Shown one piece after another: positions 43,003-53,239 of a stretch of 64,000 bases of DNA (positions are counted from its first letter, which is position 1; each line of letters begins with the position of its first letter). This DNA comes from Luteimonas abyssi (GTDB taxonomy: Bacteria; Pseudomonadota; Gammaproteobacteria; Xanthomonadales; Xanthomonadaceae). Below the pieces are notes generated by a model. It was not told the DNA's origin and searched no databases. It was given only the letters and a program-made list of their open reading frames with translations. Where the stretch lies: positions 321,023 through 385,022 of the forward strand of contig NZ_KQ759763.1 of the NCBI RefSeq assembly GCF_001482195.1. Reading direction: 5' to 3'. Both the position numbers and the translations under genes were made by a program.

Positions 43003-44325
43003 ATGTCTTTCCTCCGCACCGAGCGCGTGCTGCGCGCCTTCTACTCGACGCTGCTCGTGGTGCTGGTGCCGGTGACGGTGTACCACCTGATCTGGCGCGG
43101 ATTCCGCCAGCCGGAGTATCTGCATCGCTGGAGCGAGCGCTACGCGGTCTACGCCACGCCGCCGCTGGCCGGTACGGTGTGGGTGCATGCGGTGTCGGTG
43201 GGCGAGGTGAATGCCGCCGCGCCGCTGGTGGACGCGCTGCTGCGCGAACATCCGCACCAGCGTCTGCTGGTCACCACCATCACGCCGACCGGCTCGGAAC
43301 GGGTGCGGACGCTGTGGGGCGACCGGGTCGAGCACGTCTATCTGCCCTACGACCTGCGCGGCATGGTGCGCCGCTTTCTCGACCACTACCGGCCGCGCCT
43401 GGGGCTGATCGTGGAGACCGAGCTGTGGCCGAACCTGCTGTTCGCCTGCCGCGACCAGCAAGTCCCGGTCTATGTGGTCAACGCGCGGCTGTCGGCACGC
43501 TCGCTGCGCGGCTACCGGGTGCTGCGGCCGCTGGTCGGGCGCGCGCTGCGCACGCTGCGCGGCGTGGCGGCGCAGTCGCCCGACGACGGACGCAGATTCG
43601 TGCGTCTGGGGGCGCGGCAGGCGCAGGTGAGCGTCACCGGCAATCTCAAGTTCGACATGCACGTGGACCCCGCGTGGGCCGCATTCGCCGAGGACTTCCG
43701 GCAACGGGTCGGGGCGCGACCGGTCTGGATCGCGGCCAGCACGCACCCCGAGGAGGAGGCCGCGATGGTCGTGCTGCATCGCCGTCTGCGTCGGCGCTGG
43801 CCCGATCTGTTGCTGTTGTGGGCGCCGCGACATCCCGAGCGCTTCCGCCCCGTGGTGCAGGCGGCGCTGGACGCAGGCTTCGCGACCGCCACGCGCACGT
43901 TGACGCGATGGCCGGACGCCGACGATGCGGTGTTCGTGATCGATACCCTCGGCGAACTGATGCGCTATTACGGATGCGCGCAGGTGGCGTTCGTCGGCGG
44001 CAGCCTGCAGGACATCGGCGGCCACAACCTGCTCGAGCCCGCGGCCACGGGCACCGCCATCGTCACCGGGCCGCACCTGCACAACTTCGCCGACATCGCG
44101 CGCCAGCTGCAGCGCGCGGAAGCGATGCGGGTGGCGGGCGACGCCCATGCTGTGGGCGACATCGTCGAGGCATTGCTGGCCGATCCGCCCGCGCGCGACG
44201 CGATGGCCGGTGCGGCGCGCACCCTGGTGGAAGAGGGACGCGGCGCCCTGCGCCGGACGCTGGCTTTAGTAGAGAGCGAATTGACTGCGCTCGATCTCCC
44301 ACCGGTCTCAAGTATAAGGCAGTAA
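43003..44325 (+). CDS. waaA: 3-deoxy-D-manno-octulosonic acid (Kdo) transferase
   Basis: The 440-residue GT-B enzyme adds Kdo to lipid IVA. It has an N-terminal membrane anchor (12-30), the catalytic Glu68 in HAVSVGEVNAA, the acceptor/donor region ETELWPNLL and the C-terminal nucleotide-sugar site GGSLQDIGGHNLLEPAA. The start is ATG 43003 (MSFLRTERVLRAFYS). The 42 residues open upstream are not conserved. The C-terminal end runs into the AT-richer island, and the last few codons already show lower GC. Confidence 0.96.
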   Translation: MSFLRTERVLRAFYSTLLVVLVPVTVYHLIWRGFRQPEYLHRWSERYAVYATPPLAGTVWVHAVSVGEVNAAAPLVDALLREHPHQRLLVTTITPTGSERVRTLWGDRVEHVYLPYDLRGMVRRFLDHYRPRLGLIVETELWPNLLFACRDQQVPVYVVNARLSARSLRGYRVLRPLVGRALRTLRGVAAQSPDDGRRFVRLGARQAQVSVTGNLKFDMHVDPAWAAFAEDFRQRVGARPVWIAASTHPEEEAAMVVLHRRLRRRWPDLLLLWAPRHPERFRPVVQAALDAGFATATRTLTRWPDADDAVFVIDTLGELMRYYGCAQVAFVGGSLQDIGGHNLLEPAATGTAIVTGPHLHNFADIARQLQRAEAMRVAGDAHAVGDIVEALLADPPARDAMAGAARTLVEEGRGALRRTLALVESELTALDLPPVSSIRQ

Positions 44326-44407
44326 CTATTCAGCTATGGTCTTGGTCCAGGGGGACTGCAGGAATTATCGTCGGATAGTGGCTGAGCTCGGGTGTCAAAC
44401 AAGATAT

Positions 44408-44450
44408 CGATCACGGTTCATGAAAGTTTTATCAAAAAATGGCGTGATCG
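44408..44450. repeat. Inverted repeat upstream of the small secreted protein gene
   Basis: Perfect 8-nt inverted repeats CGATCACG (44408-44415) and CGTGATCG (44443-44450) flank a 27-nt A/T-rich spacer, about 70 nt before the start codon. They could be an operator or a palindromic remnant. Confidence 0.5.
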
Positions 44451-44519
44451 AAACACGATGCTTGCTTAAACCGAGAAGCGGCATCCGGGCCGCAGAAAAT
44501 TGATAAGGAGATCTCTATC

Positions 44520-44789
44520 ATGAATTTTAAGAGGAAATTGGCCGTTCTGGCGGCGTCCGCAATTGCGGTAATTTCGTTCTCGGCATCTGCCGCTTATGTC
44601 ACCGTTCAGGGCAGCGGCGCTGGTCCTACTTATGAGGCCGCCCGATCATCAGCCATCAATCTTGGAACTCTTTATTGCACTGCAGCAGGCGGGTACATTG
44701 CCGGAGTCTGGCTGGATAGCTTCGTCAATCAGACGGATTTCGGCTGGTCGGTAACCGTATACAACAGCGGATGCTTTGTCCCAGATTAG
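44520..44789 (+). CDS. Small secreted protein, 89 aa, unknown
   Basis: ATG 44520 follows a strong ribosome site (AAGGAG, 9 nt upstream). The product has a clear signal peptide (MNFKRKLAVLAASAIAVISFSASA, cleavage near residue 24). The mature part of about 65 residues contains two Cys (near residues 53 and 85), which could form one disulfide, and the pattern AYVTVQGSGAGPTYEAARSSA. Codon use and base composition are visibly more AT-rich than in the neighbours, suggesting acquisition. I know no family for it; an enzyme inhibitor, toxin or adhesin-like role would all be guesses. Confidence 0.75.
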   Translation: MNFKRKLAVLAASAIAVISFSASAAYVTVQGSGAGPTYEAARSSAINLGTLYCTAAGGYIAGVWLDSFVNQTDFGWSVTVYNSGCFVPD

Positions 44790-45160
44790 GCTTCCAGCTG
44801 ATTGATTATTTGTGAGTTCTGGTCAAGTTCCGGCATCTGTGACCGTTTATATTTCCGCGGGAGATTCAGGCTTGGATCTCTCGTGTCTTCTAGCAGCGGA
44901 GTTTGAGGGGGGGGGCGTTTTGGAGAATGAGGTCGGCTGGCCAGCCGTCCCTGCCAAAGTGCGATTATCGCACTGCATGTTTTCAATAGTGACTCGGTTC
45001 GCGGCTTTCTCTCAAGTGAGAGCCGGTTTTACAAAGTCGTGCGGTGGGCGGTTACAGGTGTCTCTGTGACAGTACTAGGATTCTGATTCACCCGCACATC
45101 GCCAGCTGTACGAGGCCACGCCATTGCTGACAATTTGCTGCGCCAGGAGAAGAAACAAGA
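44790..45160. other. AT-richer non-coding stretch with several palindromes
   Basis: No convincing gene is present; short open frames lack ribosome sites. Structures seen are a perfect 14-bp palindrome CGGCTGGCCAGCCG (44934-44947), a 6-bp hairpin GTGCGA-TTA-TCGCAC (44959-44973), and a CTCTCA/TGAGAG hairpin followed by GCCGGTTTT (45009-45030). The last could be a weak terminator for the upstream small gene. Confidence 0.5.
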
Positions 45161-45184
45161 AAGCCTCCCGTGAGGGAGGCTTTT
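45161..45184 (-). terminator. Terminator of tolC
   Basis: A 9-bp stem AAGCCTCCC/GGGAGGCTT with a 4-nt loop lies 35 nt past the tolC stop. The minus strand continues TTTCTTGTTTCTT. The plus strand also has TTTT, so it may work in both directions. Confidence 0.88.
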
Positions 45185-45218
45185 CGGTACAGATTCCCGC
45201 CGGCGAGCCGGCTAGGGC

Positions 45219-46631
45219 TCATTGGGGCGGTGGTGAGGGCTGTTGTTGCGAGCCTACCGGGGCGGTGGGTGAGGTCGTGGGCGCATTCGCGTCCACGGTG
45301 AGCAGGCGGTTGACGTCCTGCAGGTCCGAGATGCCGAGGGTGCCGACGGCCTGCGACAGCAGCAGCCGGTTCTGCAGGAAGTTGTAACGCGCCAGGGCGA
45401 ACTGCTCCTCGGCCTGGAACAGCGTCTGCTGGTTGATCAACACGTCCACCACGGTGCGGGTACCGACCTCGAGCCCGACCTGCGAGGCGTCGTAGGCGCT
45501 GCGGGCGGAGATCACCGCCAGTCGACGCGCTTCGACCTCGCTCACGCCGGCCACCACCGTCTGGTAGGCGTTGCGCGCATTGCGCTCCAGTGCGCGGCGG
45601 GTCTGGGTCAGCTGATCCGCGGCGATGTCGCGGCGGGCGATGGCCTCGCGCACCCGGGACTGGGTGGCGCCGCCGCTGAAGATCGGCACGGTCAGGGTCA
45701 GACCGACGCCGTAGGCCTCGCGATCGCTGGTCGTGGTGGGCAGGCCGGGATTGTCCGGGTCGGGCACCTGGCCCACGCCCTGGATCCCGCCCCAGTAGGC
45801 GTTGTTGCTGTAGTTGGCGCCGAGCGACAGGCGCGGCAAATGGCCCGAGCGCGCGCTGGTCACAGCGTGTTCGGCGGCGCGGACCGAGTACTCGGCGGCG
45901 CGCAGCGAAGGATTCTGCTCGACCGCGGCGGCGACCCAGCTCTCCACGTCGCCGCCCGCGGGCACTTCCGGCTGGAAGTCCTCGGGCAGGGCGCGCAGGC
46001 TGCGCACCGGCGTACCGGTGATTTCGGCCAGCGCCTGGTAGGCATCCTCGAGCGCATTGCGGCTGAGGATCACCTGGGCACGGGCGCCGTCGTACCGAGC
46101 GCGCGCTTCGTGGACATCGGTGATCGGCGCCAGGCCGACTTCGAGGCGGCGGCTGGCGAAATCGAACTGCGTCTGCAGCGCCTCCTCGGAGGCCTCGGCG
46201 GCGGCCAGGGTCTCGATCGCGACCAGGACGTCGAAGTAGGCGGCGGAGGTGCGGGTGATGAGGCTCTGGTTGGCCGCGGTGAGGTCGAAGCTGGCCGCGG
46301 TGTCGAGCTGGCGCTGGGCGCGCAGGTTCGAGATCTGGCTGAGGTCGAACACGGTCTGGCTCAGGCCTGCTCCGTAGGTGCGGCTGCGGCTGGAACCGTC
46401 CTGGCCGGCCACGTAGCTGCGGTTGAGGCCGACGCTGCCGTCGAGCTGCGGCAGCAGGGCGGCGCGCGCCTGTACGGCCCCCTCGTGCGAGATCTGGCGG
46501 TTGGACTCGGCGATCGACAGCTGCGGATCGCCGCTGCGCGCCAGCTCGTAGGTCTGGACCAGGTCCTGGGCGAAGGCCGAGGCCGGCAGCAGCGCGAGGG
46601 TCAGGGCGAAAGCGAGTGGGCGGCGGAGCAT
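45219..46631 (-). CDS. tolC: TolC family outer-membrane channel
   Basis: The 470-residue protein has a signal peptide (cleavage after SAFA, residue about 21) and two internally repeated halves of long amphipathic helices and strands, as in TolC. Family marks include DLVQTYELARSGDPQL at the mature N-terminus and EVGTRTVVDVLINQQTLFQAEEQ in the second half. The C-terminal tail is Pro/Gln-rich. The start at 46631 fits the signal peptide. TolC serves several exporters; the MacAB-like cluster at 21063-28495 is a possible client. The order pcm-tolC is usual in Xanthomonads. Confidence 0.95.
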   Translation of the reverse strand: MLRRPLAFALTLALLPASAFAQDLVQTYELARSGDPQLSIAESNRQISHEGAVQARAALLPQLDGSVGLNRSYVAGQDGSSRSRTYGAGLSQTVFDLSQISNLRAQRQLDTAASFDLTAANQSLITRTSAAYFDVLVAIETLAAAEASEEALQTQFDFASRRLEVGLAPITDVHEARARYDGARAQVILSRNALEDAYQALAEITGTPVRSLRALPEDFQPEVPAGGDVESWVAAAVEQNPSLRAAEYSVRAAEHAVTSARSGHLPRLSLGANYSNNAYWGGIQGVGQVPDPDNPGLPTTTSDREAYGVGLTLTVPIFSGGATQSRVREAIARRDIAADQLTQTRRALERNARNAYQTVVAGVSEVEARRLAVISARSAYDASQVGLEVGTRTVVDVLINQQTLFQAEEQFALARYNFLQNRLLLSQAVGTLGISDLQDVNRLLTVDANAPTTSPTAPVGSQQQPSPPPQ

Positions 46632-46716
46632 GGGGGATCCTTGGATGGCGATGGAAACGTCAGGGCCCGAGGCCCTGGCGCTGCGGTCCGCGGCCGTCGT
46701 GGCGCAGGCCGCTGGT

Positions 46717-47379
46717 TCAGAACTGGAACGCTGCCGCGGGCGCGGCGCCTGCGAGATATCCCAGCTCGGTTTCGAACAACGATTCGATGCGCGTCGCGTT
46801 GACGTCGCCGGTGCCGCGATGGACCAGAATGGCCTCCATCGCGGGCGCTCGGCCGCGCACGACGAACATCCGTCCACCTGGACGCAGCCACTCGACGAAA
46901 CGTGACGGCACGCCGTCGACGGCCGCATTGACGCAGATCGCGTCGAACTGGCGATCCGGCGTCCAGGCGAACGCATCCGCATGGATCACGTCGACGTTGA
47001 TCATCGACACCCCGTGCAAGGTGGCGCGTGCGGCGTCGGCCAGGTCGGCGTGGCGTTCGATGGTGACCACGTCGCGCGCCAGCCGGGACAGGCAGGCGCT
47101 GAGATAGCCGCTGCCCGTTCCGATCTCGAGTACCGATTCCTGCGGCGCGGCCAGCAGGCCCTGCAGCGCGCGTCCCGCGACGACCGGCTTGAGCATGCGT
47201 TCGCCGTGGGCCAGCGGGATCTCCAGGTCGGCGTAGGCCACCGCCTGGTAGGGCGCGGGCACGAAACGCTCGCGCGGTACCGCACCGAGCACCTCGAGCA
47301 CGCGCAGATCCAGCACGTCCCAGGGGCGGACCTGCTGTTCCACCATGGCTTCGCGGGCGTGGGCGTAATCGATCGTCAT
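46717..47379 (-). CDS. pcm: Protein-L-isoaspartate O-methyltransferase family protein
   Basis: The 220-residue methyltransferase has the SAM motif VLEIGTGSGY (83-92) and the Pcm-type N-terminus MVEQQVRPWDVLDLRVLEV...VPRERFVP. Pcm repairs isoaspartyl residues in aged proteins. This tolC-linked version lacks some residues of the canonical substrate pocket, and the MVEQQVRPW form marks a subgroup whose repair activity is not certain. It precedes tolC by 85 nt on the same strand, probably in one unit. Confidence 0.87.
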   Translation of the reverse strand: MTIDYAHAREAMVEQQVRPWDVLDLRVLEVLGAVPRERFVPAPYQAVAYADLEIPLAHGERMLKPVVAGRALQGLLAAPQESVLEIGTGSGYLSACLSRLARDVVTIERHADLADAARATLHGVSMINVDVIHADAFAWTPDRQFDAICVNAAVDGVPSRFVEWLRPGGRMFVVRGRAPAMEAILVHRGTGDVNATRIESLFETELGYLAGAAPAAAFQF

Positions 47380-47491
47380 CGGAGCTGTACTCGTGCGCGG
47401 GGAGCGCGGATTTTACCGGTTGCGGCCGTGGTCTGGAGGATCGCCGCGGGGGCGCCCGGGCACCGAGTGCCGGAAGTCACCGCGACCTCGG

Positions 47492-48148
47492 TCACGCGCG
47501 GGTGCCGTAGGCGCGCAGGAACATGTCCACCGCCGCGGCGATGTGGGCGCCGTGTGCGGCGTCCGAGCCGGATGTGTCGACGCCCATGACCAGGCGCTGG
47601 TGCATCTCGCCCTTGAGCAGGGCGAAGAACTGCCCGGAGGCGCGCTGGACATCGTCGATCTCCAACTGGCCGACGGCGATACGTCGTTCCAGCAGGGCCG
47701 CGAACTTGGCCTGGACGCGTTCGGGCCCGCATTCCCAGAACAGTTTCGCCAGGCGCTTTTCCACCATCTGCGGCGAACACAGCAGCCGGTGGCCGGAGAT
47801 CGCCTGGGGCGACGACACCATCGCGAAGAAGGCGTGTCCCACCGCCAGCAGCCGTTCGCGCAGCGGCACGCTCGGGTCCGGGTCGAACGCCGACGTGGGG
47901 AGCTGCTTTTCGCAGTAACCGCGGACGGCTTCGACGAACAGGGCATCCTTGTCGCCGAAATGGCTGTAGACGGTGAGTTTGGAGACGCCCGCCTCGGAGG
48001 CGATCTGATCCATGCTCACGCCTTCGTAGCCGCCGTCGAGGAACATGCGTTCGGCCGCGAGCAGGATCGCGGCGCGCTTGTTCATGTCCTTGGGGCGGCC
48101 CGGGCTGGGGGCGGGCCGCGTGGCGGCCTTGGAGGCTTGCTGTGGCAT
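47492..48148 (-). CDS. TetR/AcrR family transcriptional regulator
   Basis: The 218-residue repressor-type protein has a TetR N-terminal domain. The helix-turn-helix is at about residues 46-66 (MDQIASEAGVSKLTVYSHFGDKDALF). The C-terminal part resembles the AefR-like group (QRASGQFFALLKGEMHQ). Paired operator-like repeats lie in its own promoter, so autoregulation is likely. It precedes pcm-tolC on the same strand with a gap of about 110 nt and could control tolC. Confidence 0.9.
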   Translation of the reverse strand: MPQQASKAATRPAPSPGRPKDMNKRAAILLAAERMFLDGGYEGVSMDQIASEAGVSKLTVYSHFGDKDALFVEAVRGYCEKQLPTSAFDPDPSVPLRERLLAVGHAFFAMVSSPQAISGHRLLCSPQMVEKRLAKLFWECGPERVQAKFAALLERRIAVGQLEIDDVQRASGQFFALLKGEMHQRLVMGVDTSGSDAAHGAHIAAAVDMFLRAYGTRA

Positions 48149-48157
48149 GTCGCCAAT

Positions 48158-48200
48158 ACTAGACCAGTCGGTTTGCTATTTATACTAGACGGACCGGTTC
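48158..48200 (-). promoter_or_regulatory. Two operator-like direct repeats before the TetR gene
   Basis: Two 17-bp repeats, ACTAGAC-N4-CGGTT at 48158-48174 and 48184-48200, are spaced 26 bp apart. On the minus strand each contains ACC...GGTCTAGT-like dyads and overlaps TAGTAT, which resembles a -10 box. This is typical of TetR-family autoregulatory operators. Confidence 0.65.
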
Positions 48201-48328
48201 ATTAATTGACCGGCGCCCGGATGCCCCCCGCCAGGTGGCCGAGCGGACGGGCGCCGCCCCGAGCGCCCGCCCCGGTGCGCCGCTCCTGCCGATCGGGTGG
48301 GGGCGGCGCGATCGTTCAGCCGCACCGT

Positions 48329-49447
48329 TCAATCGCGCAGATCGGCCACGTGGCAGGCATCCTCCAGCTGCGCGATGACGGCATCGGCGACCGCGCGGGT
48401 GTCCCGCGCCGCCTGCTCGCCAGCGAGATCGGCCGTGAAGGCGCCGGCGTCCAGGGCCGCGGCGACCGCGCGCTCGATGCAGGCCGCCTCGTCTTCCAGT
48501 CCCAGCGAATGCCGCAACAGCAGCGCGCCGCTGAGGATGGCGCCGATCGGGTTGGCGATGCCGCGTCCGGCGATGTCCGGCGCGGAGCCGTGGATGGGCT
48601 CGTACAGGCCCACCGTCGTCGTCCGGCCCGTGTCGCCGCCGGGAGCGCCGTCGCCGAGCGAGGCCGACGGCAGCAGTCCCATCGAGCCGGCCAGCATCGA
48701 GGCTTCGTCGGTGAGGATGTCGCCGAACATGTTTTCGGTGACGATGACATCGTAGGCGCGGGGCTTGGACAGCAGGTGCATCGCCATCGAGTCGACCAAC
48801 TGGTGCTCGAGGGTCACGTCCGGGAACTCCTCGCGTGCGACCCGGCTGGCGACATCGCGCCACAACCGCGAGGTCTCCAGCACGTTGGCCTTGTCCACGG
48901 AGGTGACATGGCGGCGTCGCTCGCGCGCCAGCGTGCAGGCCCGGCGCACCACGCGCTCGATCTCCGCGACGGTATAGCGGCACAGGTCGCTGGCGGCGTC
49001 CGCGGTGCGGGTCTTGTCCCCGAAATAGATGCCGCCGGTCAGTTCCCGCACCACCAGCAGGTCCACGCCGGCCAGCAGGTGCGGCTTGATCGGCGCGGCG
49101 CCGAGGGTGGCAGGATGCGGCTGCACCGGCCGCAGGTTCGCGTACAGGCCCAGGCCGCGCCGGAGCGCCAGAAGGCCCTGCTCCGGCCGCACGGCGGCAT
49201 TCGGATCCGACCATTTCGGCCCGCCGACCGCGCCGAGCAGGACCGCGTCGGCACGGCGGCAGGCATCGAGGGTCTCGTCCGGCAATGGCGTGCCGTGGCG
49301 GTCGATGGCGATCCCGCCGATGTCGTGTCCGGTGAACGTGAAGCGATGGCCGTGGCGGGCCGCGACGGCGTGCAGGACCGAAACCGCAGCGGTGGTGACC
49401 TCGGGCCCGATGCCGTCGCCGGGCAGAACGACGATCTCAGCGTGCAT
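48329..49447 (-). CDS. leuB: 3-isopropylmalate dehydrogenase
   Basis: The 372-residue enzyme oxidises and decarboxylates 3-isopropylmalate in leucine synthesis. Recognised parts are [12 protein letters not shown] at the N-terminus, [22 protein letters not shown], the NAD-binding [15 protein letters not shown] and [11 protein letters not shown]. It is the last gene of the ilv-leu operon and overlaps leuD by 11 nt. A C-terminal region (about residues 335-372) is longer than usual but not aberrant. Confidence 0.97.
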   Translation of the reverse strand: MHAEIVVLPGDGIGPEVTTAAVSVLHAVAARHGHRFTFTGHDIGGIAIDRHGTPLPDETLDACRRADAVLLGAVGGPKWSDPNAAVRPEQGLLALRRGLGLYANLRPVQPHPATLGAAPIKPHLLAGVDLLVVRELTGGIYFGDKTRTADAASDLCRYTVAEIERVVRRACTLARERRRHVTSVDKANVLETSRLWRDVASRVAREEFPDVTLEHQLVDSMAMHLLSKPRAYDVIVTENMFGDILTDEASMLAGSMGLLPSASLGDGAPGGDTGRTTTVGLYEPIHGSAPDIAGRGIANPIGAILSGALLLRHSLGLEDEAACIERAVAAALDAGAFTADLAGEQAARDTRAVADAVIAQLEDACHVADLRD

Positions 49448-50018
49448 GGAAACGCTCCTCGTACAGGGCGATCTGGGGTTCGCGGCTCAGCAGGTAGCCG
49501 AGTTCGTCGACGCCTTCGAGCAGGCAGGTCTGGGCGAAGGCGTCGAGCGGGAAGCGATGGACCTGGTGGTCCGGCGTGCGCAGCTCGCGGGTGGCGATGT
49601 CGATCTCCAGAACGTCGTCCGGGCGGGCCATCAGCGTCTGCACCGTGGCCTCGGGCAGGACGACGGGCACCAACCCGTTCTTGAGCGCGTTGTTGCGGAA
49701 GATGTCGGCGATCTCGCTGCTGACCACGGCGCGCAGACCGAGGTCGCGCAGCGCCCACGGCGCATGTTCGCGCGAGGAACCGCAGCCGAAGTTGCGCCCC
49801 GCCAGCAGGATGGTGCGCCCGGCGTTGTCCTCACGGTTGAACGGGAACGCGGGATCGGGCGTGCCGTCGGCGCCGGTGCGCCAGTCGCTGAAGGCGTGCG
49901 CGCCGAGTCCGCTGCGTTCGGTGGTGGAGAGGAAGCGTGCGGGGATGATCTGGTCGGTGTCGATGTTCGTCTGCGCGAGCACGACGCTGCGCGAGACGAT
50001 GCGGGTCTCGGATGACAT
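49437..50018 (-). CDS. leuD: 3-isopropylmalate dehydratase small subunit
   Basis: The 193-residue swivel subunit has [14 protein letters not shown] and [17 protein letters not shown], the family signatures. The start at 50018 has GAGGAA 8-10 nt upstream; a longer frame exists upstream but is non-conserved. With LeuC it isomerises 2- to 3-isopropylmalate. It follows leuC by 59 nt. Confidence 0.97.
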   Translation of the reverse strand: MSSETRIVSRSVVLAQTNIDTDQIIPARFLSTTERSGLGAHAFSDWRTGADGTPDPAFPFNREDNAGRTILLAGRNFGCGSSREHAPWALRDLGLRAVVSSEIADIFRNNALKNGLVPVVLPEATVQTLMARPDDVLEIDIATRELRTPDHQVHRFPLDAFAQTCLLEGVDELGYLLSREPQIALYEERFHAR

Positions 50019-50077
50019 GGATTGGGTTCCTCGTTCGGGTTCGCGGGAGTCACGGCCGGCGTCTGTCGCTTCGCGCA

Positions 50078-51532
50078 TCACGCCACCTCCCGTTGCGACG
50101 TCTGCGGCGCGGCGAACGCCTCGCGCGGGTCGCCGAGCGTGCCGCGCACCGCCGCCCAGGCCGCGGTGGCGGGCGAGGCCAGGACGGTGCGTGCACCGGG
50201 GCCCTGGCGACCTTCGAAATTGCGATTGCTGGTGCTGACCGCCAGTTGACCCGGGGCGACCAGGTCGCCGTTCATCGCGATGCACATCGAGCAGCCCGGC
50301 TCGCGCCACTCGGCGCCCGCCGCGCGGACCACCGCGTCGATGCCCTCGGCCTCGGCGGCGCGTTTCACCTCCCCCGAGCCGGGGACGACCAGCATGCGCA
50401 CGCCGTCGGCCACCCGGCGGCCGGCCAGCACGCGCGCGGCCTCGCGCAGGTCCCCCAGGCGTCCGTTGGTGCACGAGCCGACGAAGACCACATCCACGGA
50501 CAGGCCGGCAAGGGTGTCGCCGGCGCGTACGCCCATGTAGCGCTGGCCCTTGCGCTCGGCGTCGTCGCGCGGGTCGGGCACCGGACGGTCGATCGCGATG
50601 GCGGTGCCGGGGTGGGTGCCCCAGGTCACCGTGGGGCGAATGTCGCGCGCGTCGATCGACACGTCGACGTCGAAGCGCGCCCCGGGATCGGTCGCCAGCG
50701 CGCGCCAGCGCGCCTTGGCGGCCTCGAACGCCTCGCCCTTCGGCGCGCGCGGCGTGTCCGCCAGCCAGGCGAACGTGGTGTCGTCGGGCGCCACCATGCC
50801 CGCGCGCGCACCCGCCTCGATCGACATGTTGCACAGGGTCATCCGTTGCTCCATGTCCATCGCGCGGATGGTGGAGCCCCGGTACTCGATCACATGGCCG
50901 GTCCCGCCGTTGACGCCGATCACGCCGATCACATGCAGGATCACGTCCTTGGCGCCGACCCCGGGCCCGAGATCGCCTTCGACGGTCACCGACATCGTGT
51001 TCGGCCGGCGTTGCAGCAGGCACTGCGTCGCCAGCACGTGGCCGACCTCGCTGGTGCCGATGCCGAAGGCGAGCGCGCCGAATGCGCCGTGGGTGGAGGT
51101 GTGGCTGTCGCCGCAGACGATGGTCATGCCGGGCTGGGTGAAGCCCATCTCCGGCGCGAACACATGGACGATGCCACGTTGCGCCGACTCGAAGCCGAAG
51201 AGCTCGATGCCGGTGGCGGCGCAGTTGTCGATCAGCGTCTGCACCTGCGCCCGGGCGGCCGGCGTGGCGAACGGGCGCTCTCCATCGGCGCCGACCGGCA
51301 GGGTCGGCGTGGAGTGGTCGAGGGTGCCCTTGGTGCGCGCAGGGGCGCGCGGCGCGAGACCCCGCGTGCGCAGTTCCGTGAAGGCCTGCGGCGAGGTGAC
51401 CTCGTGGATGAGGTGCAGGTCGATGTAGAGCACCGCGGGGGCCGTGTCGGTCTCGGGGACGACGACGTGGGCGTTCCACAGTTTGTCGAACAGGGTGGAC
51501 GGGCCGGGTGCGTTCGGAGTGGTCTCGGTCAT
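50078..51532 (-). CDS. leuC: 3-isopropylmalate dehydratase large subunit
   Basis: The 484-residue aconitase-type subunit carries a [4Fe-4S] cluster bound by Cys in VGSCTNGR and EPGCSMC. Other marks are [24 protein letters not shown] and [18 protein letters not shown]. The start at 51532 (MTETTPN) precedes the conserved [10 protein letters not shown]. The 132-nt gap after leuA holds no feature I recognise; it is the widest gap between leuA and leuB. Confidence 0.97.
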   Translation of the reverse strand: MTETTPNAPGPSTLFDKLWNAHVVVPETDTAPAVLYIDLHLIHEVTSPQAFTELRTRGLAPRAPARTKGTLDHSTPTLPVGADGERPFATPAARAQVQTLIDNCAATGIELFGFESAQRGIVHVFAPEMGFTQPGMTIVCGDSHTSTHGAFGALAFGIGTSEVGHVLATQCLLQRRPNTMSVTVEGDLGPGVGAKDVILHVIGVIGVNGGTGHVIEYRGSTIRAMDMEQRMTLCNMSIEAGARAGMVAPDDTTFAWLADTPRAPKGEAFEAAKARWRALATDPGARFDVDVSIDARDIRPTVTWGTHPGTAIAIDRPVPDPRDDAERKGQRYMGVRAGDTLAGLSVDVVFVGSCTNGRLGDLREAARVLAGRRVADGVRMLVVPGSGEVKRAAEAEGIDAVVRAAGAEWREPGCSMCIAMNGDLVAPGQLAVSTSNRNFEGRQGPGARTVLASPATAAWAAVRGTLGDPREAFAAPQTSQREVA

Positions 51533-51664
51533 GCGGAAGTCTTCGCTCGGTAGGGCGGGTGCGCGGTTGTGGGCTGGGCCGCAGCGCGGACGGGGGGAGG
51601 CATCGTGCAGGATGCGCGACGCGTGGCGCCGGCTTGCGCGCATCGGGTGCGGGCGCGCGTCATC

Positions 51665-53239
51665 TCAGGAGGTCGCCCGCAGGGCCCGCGCGGGCGCCTG
51701 CGTCTGCGCCCGGCGCACGCGGTTGGCCACGTCGAGCCAGGCCAGCGCGCTGGCTTCGATCACGTCGCGGCTGGTGCCGCTGCCCTGCAACGCGGTCTCG
51801 CCGTCGCGCACGCTGAGGTTGGCCTCGCCGCGCGCATCGGCGCCGAGCCCGACGCTGTGCACCTGGTAGCTCTCGAGCGCGAAATCGAGTCCGGTGGCGG
51901 CCGAGAGGGCGCCGAACAAGGCATCCACCGGGCCGTCGCCCAGGGCGCTTTCGGTGACCTTGCGGCCGTCCGGATCGGACAGTTCGACCTGGGCGCTGGC
52001 ACGACCGCCGCGGTCGCTGACGGTCATCGCGGCGAGCCGGTAGCCGTCGCCGGCCACGTCGCCGTGCATCAGCGCCTCCAGATCGCCGTCCTCGATCACG
52101 CGCTGGCGTTCGCACAGATCCTTGAAGGCGGCGAACACGCGGTCCAGGTCGGCGTCCTCCAGCGTGTAGCCCAGCGCGCGCAGGCGATGCGAAACCGCGG
52201 CGCGGCCGCTGTGGCGGCCCAGCACCATCCTGGAATCGCTCCAGCCGACGTCCTCGGGCCGCATGATTTCGTAGGTGCCACGGTGTCGCAGCATGCCGTG
52301 CTGATGGATGCCCGATTCGTGCGCGAAGGCGTTCGCACCGACCACGGCCTTGTTGCGTTGCACCTGCATGCCGGTCAGGCGGGTGAGCAGTTGCGAGGTG
52401 GCGACCAGGCGGCGGGTATCGATGGCGGTGTCGGCGCCGTACCACGCACCGCGGACCTTCAGGGCCATCACCAGTTCCTCCATGGCGCAATTGCCCGCGC
52501 GCTCGCCGATGCCGTTGATGGTGCATTCCACCTGGCGTGCGCCGCCCTCGATGGCGGCCAGCGAGTTGGCGACGGCCAGGCCGAGGTCGTCGTGACAGTG
52601 CGCACTGAAGACGACGTCGCGCGCGCCGGGGACGGTCTCGATCAGGAATCGGAACAGGCTGCGGATCTCGTCGGGCGTGGCGTAGCCCAGCGTATCCGGC
52701 ACATTGATCGTGGTGGCGCCGGCGGCGATCGTCGCGCCGACCACCTCGGCCAGGAAGTCGTGCTCGGTGCGGGTGCCATCCTCGGTGGAGAACTCGATAT
52801 CGTCGACGTACTTGCGTGCGTGCTCGACCGAGGTCACCGCCAGATCCAGCACCTGCTGCTTCGACATCCGCAGCTTGTGCTCGCGATGCAGCGGGCTGGT
52901 GGAAACGAACACGTGCAGACGCGGACGGGCGATGCCGTCCAGCGCGCGCAGCGAGGTCTCGATGTCGCCCGGCAGGCAGCGCGACAGTACGGCCAGGGTC
53001 GGCCGCCTGAGCTCCCGCGCCATCAGGCGGGTGGCCTCGCGATCGGCCTCGGAGCTCGCGGGAAATCCGGTTTCGATCACGTCCACGCCGAGCGTGTCGA
53101 GCGCGCGTGCCATCACCAGCTTCTGCGCCGCGTTCATGCTGCAGCCGGGCGACTGCTCGCCGTCGCGCAAGGTGGTGTCGAAGATGCGGATCGGCGTCGC
53201 GATCGCGACGTCGGGCTCGGTGGATTCGGATGCGCTCAT
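51665..53239 (-). CDS. leuA: 2-isopropylmalate synthase
   Basis: The 524-residue enzyme condenses acetyl-CoA with 2-oxoisovalerate, the first step to leucine. It has the TIM-barrel signature [14 protein letters not shown], the metal-binding [31 protein letters not shown] and a C-terminal regulatory LeuA domain for leucine feedback. The start at 53239 overlaps the ilvA stop by 4 nt (ATGA) and has AGGAA upstream. Confidence 0.98.
   Translation of the reverse strand: MSASESTEPDVAIATPIRIFDTTLRDGEQSPGCSMNAAQKLVMARALDTLGVDVIETGFPASSEADREATRLMARELRRPTLAVLSRCLPGDIETSLRALDGIARPRLHVFVSTSPLHREHKLRMSKQQVLDLAVTSVEHARKYVDDIEFSTEDGTRTEHDFLAEVVGATIAAGATTINVPDTLGYATPDEIRSLFRFLIETVPGARDVVFSAHCHDDLGLAVANSLAAIEGGARQVECTINGIGERAGNCAMEELVMALKVRGAWYGADTAIDTRRLVATSQLLTRLTGMQVQRNKAVVGANAFAHESGIHQHGMLRHRGTYEIMRPEDVGWSDSRMVLGRHSGRAAVSHRLRALGYTLEDADLDRVFAAFKDLCERQRVIEDGDLEALMHGDVAGDGYRLAAMTVSDRGGRASAQVELSDPDGRKVTESALGDGPVDALFGALSAATGLDFALESYQVHSVGLGADARGEANLSVRDGETALQGSGTSRDVIEASALAWLDVANRVRRAQTQAPARALRATS

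Noticed and set aside
44281..44318. TTGACT...TATAAG promoter before the small secreted protein
   Set aside because: The spacer is 26 nt, too long for a sigma-70 promoter, and the boxes lie partly within the end of waaA.
44786..44986. 66-aa minus-strand frame next to the small secreted protein
   Set aside because: It has no ribosome site, no recognisable motif and overlaps palindromic non-coding sequence.
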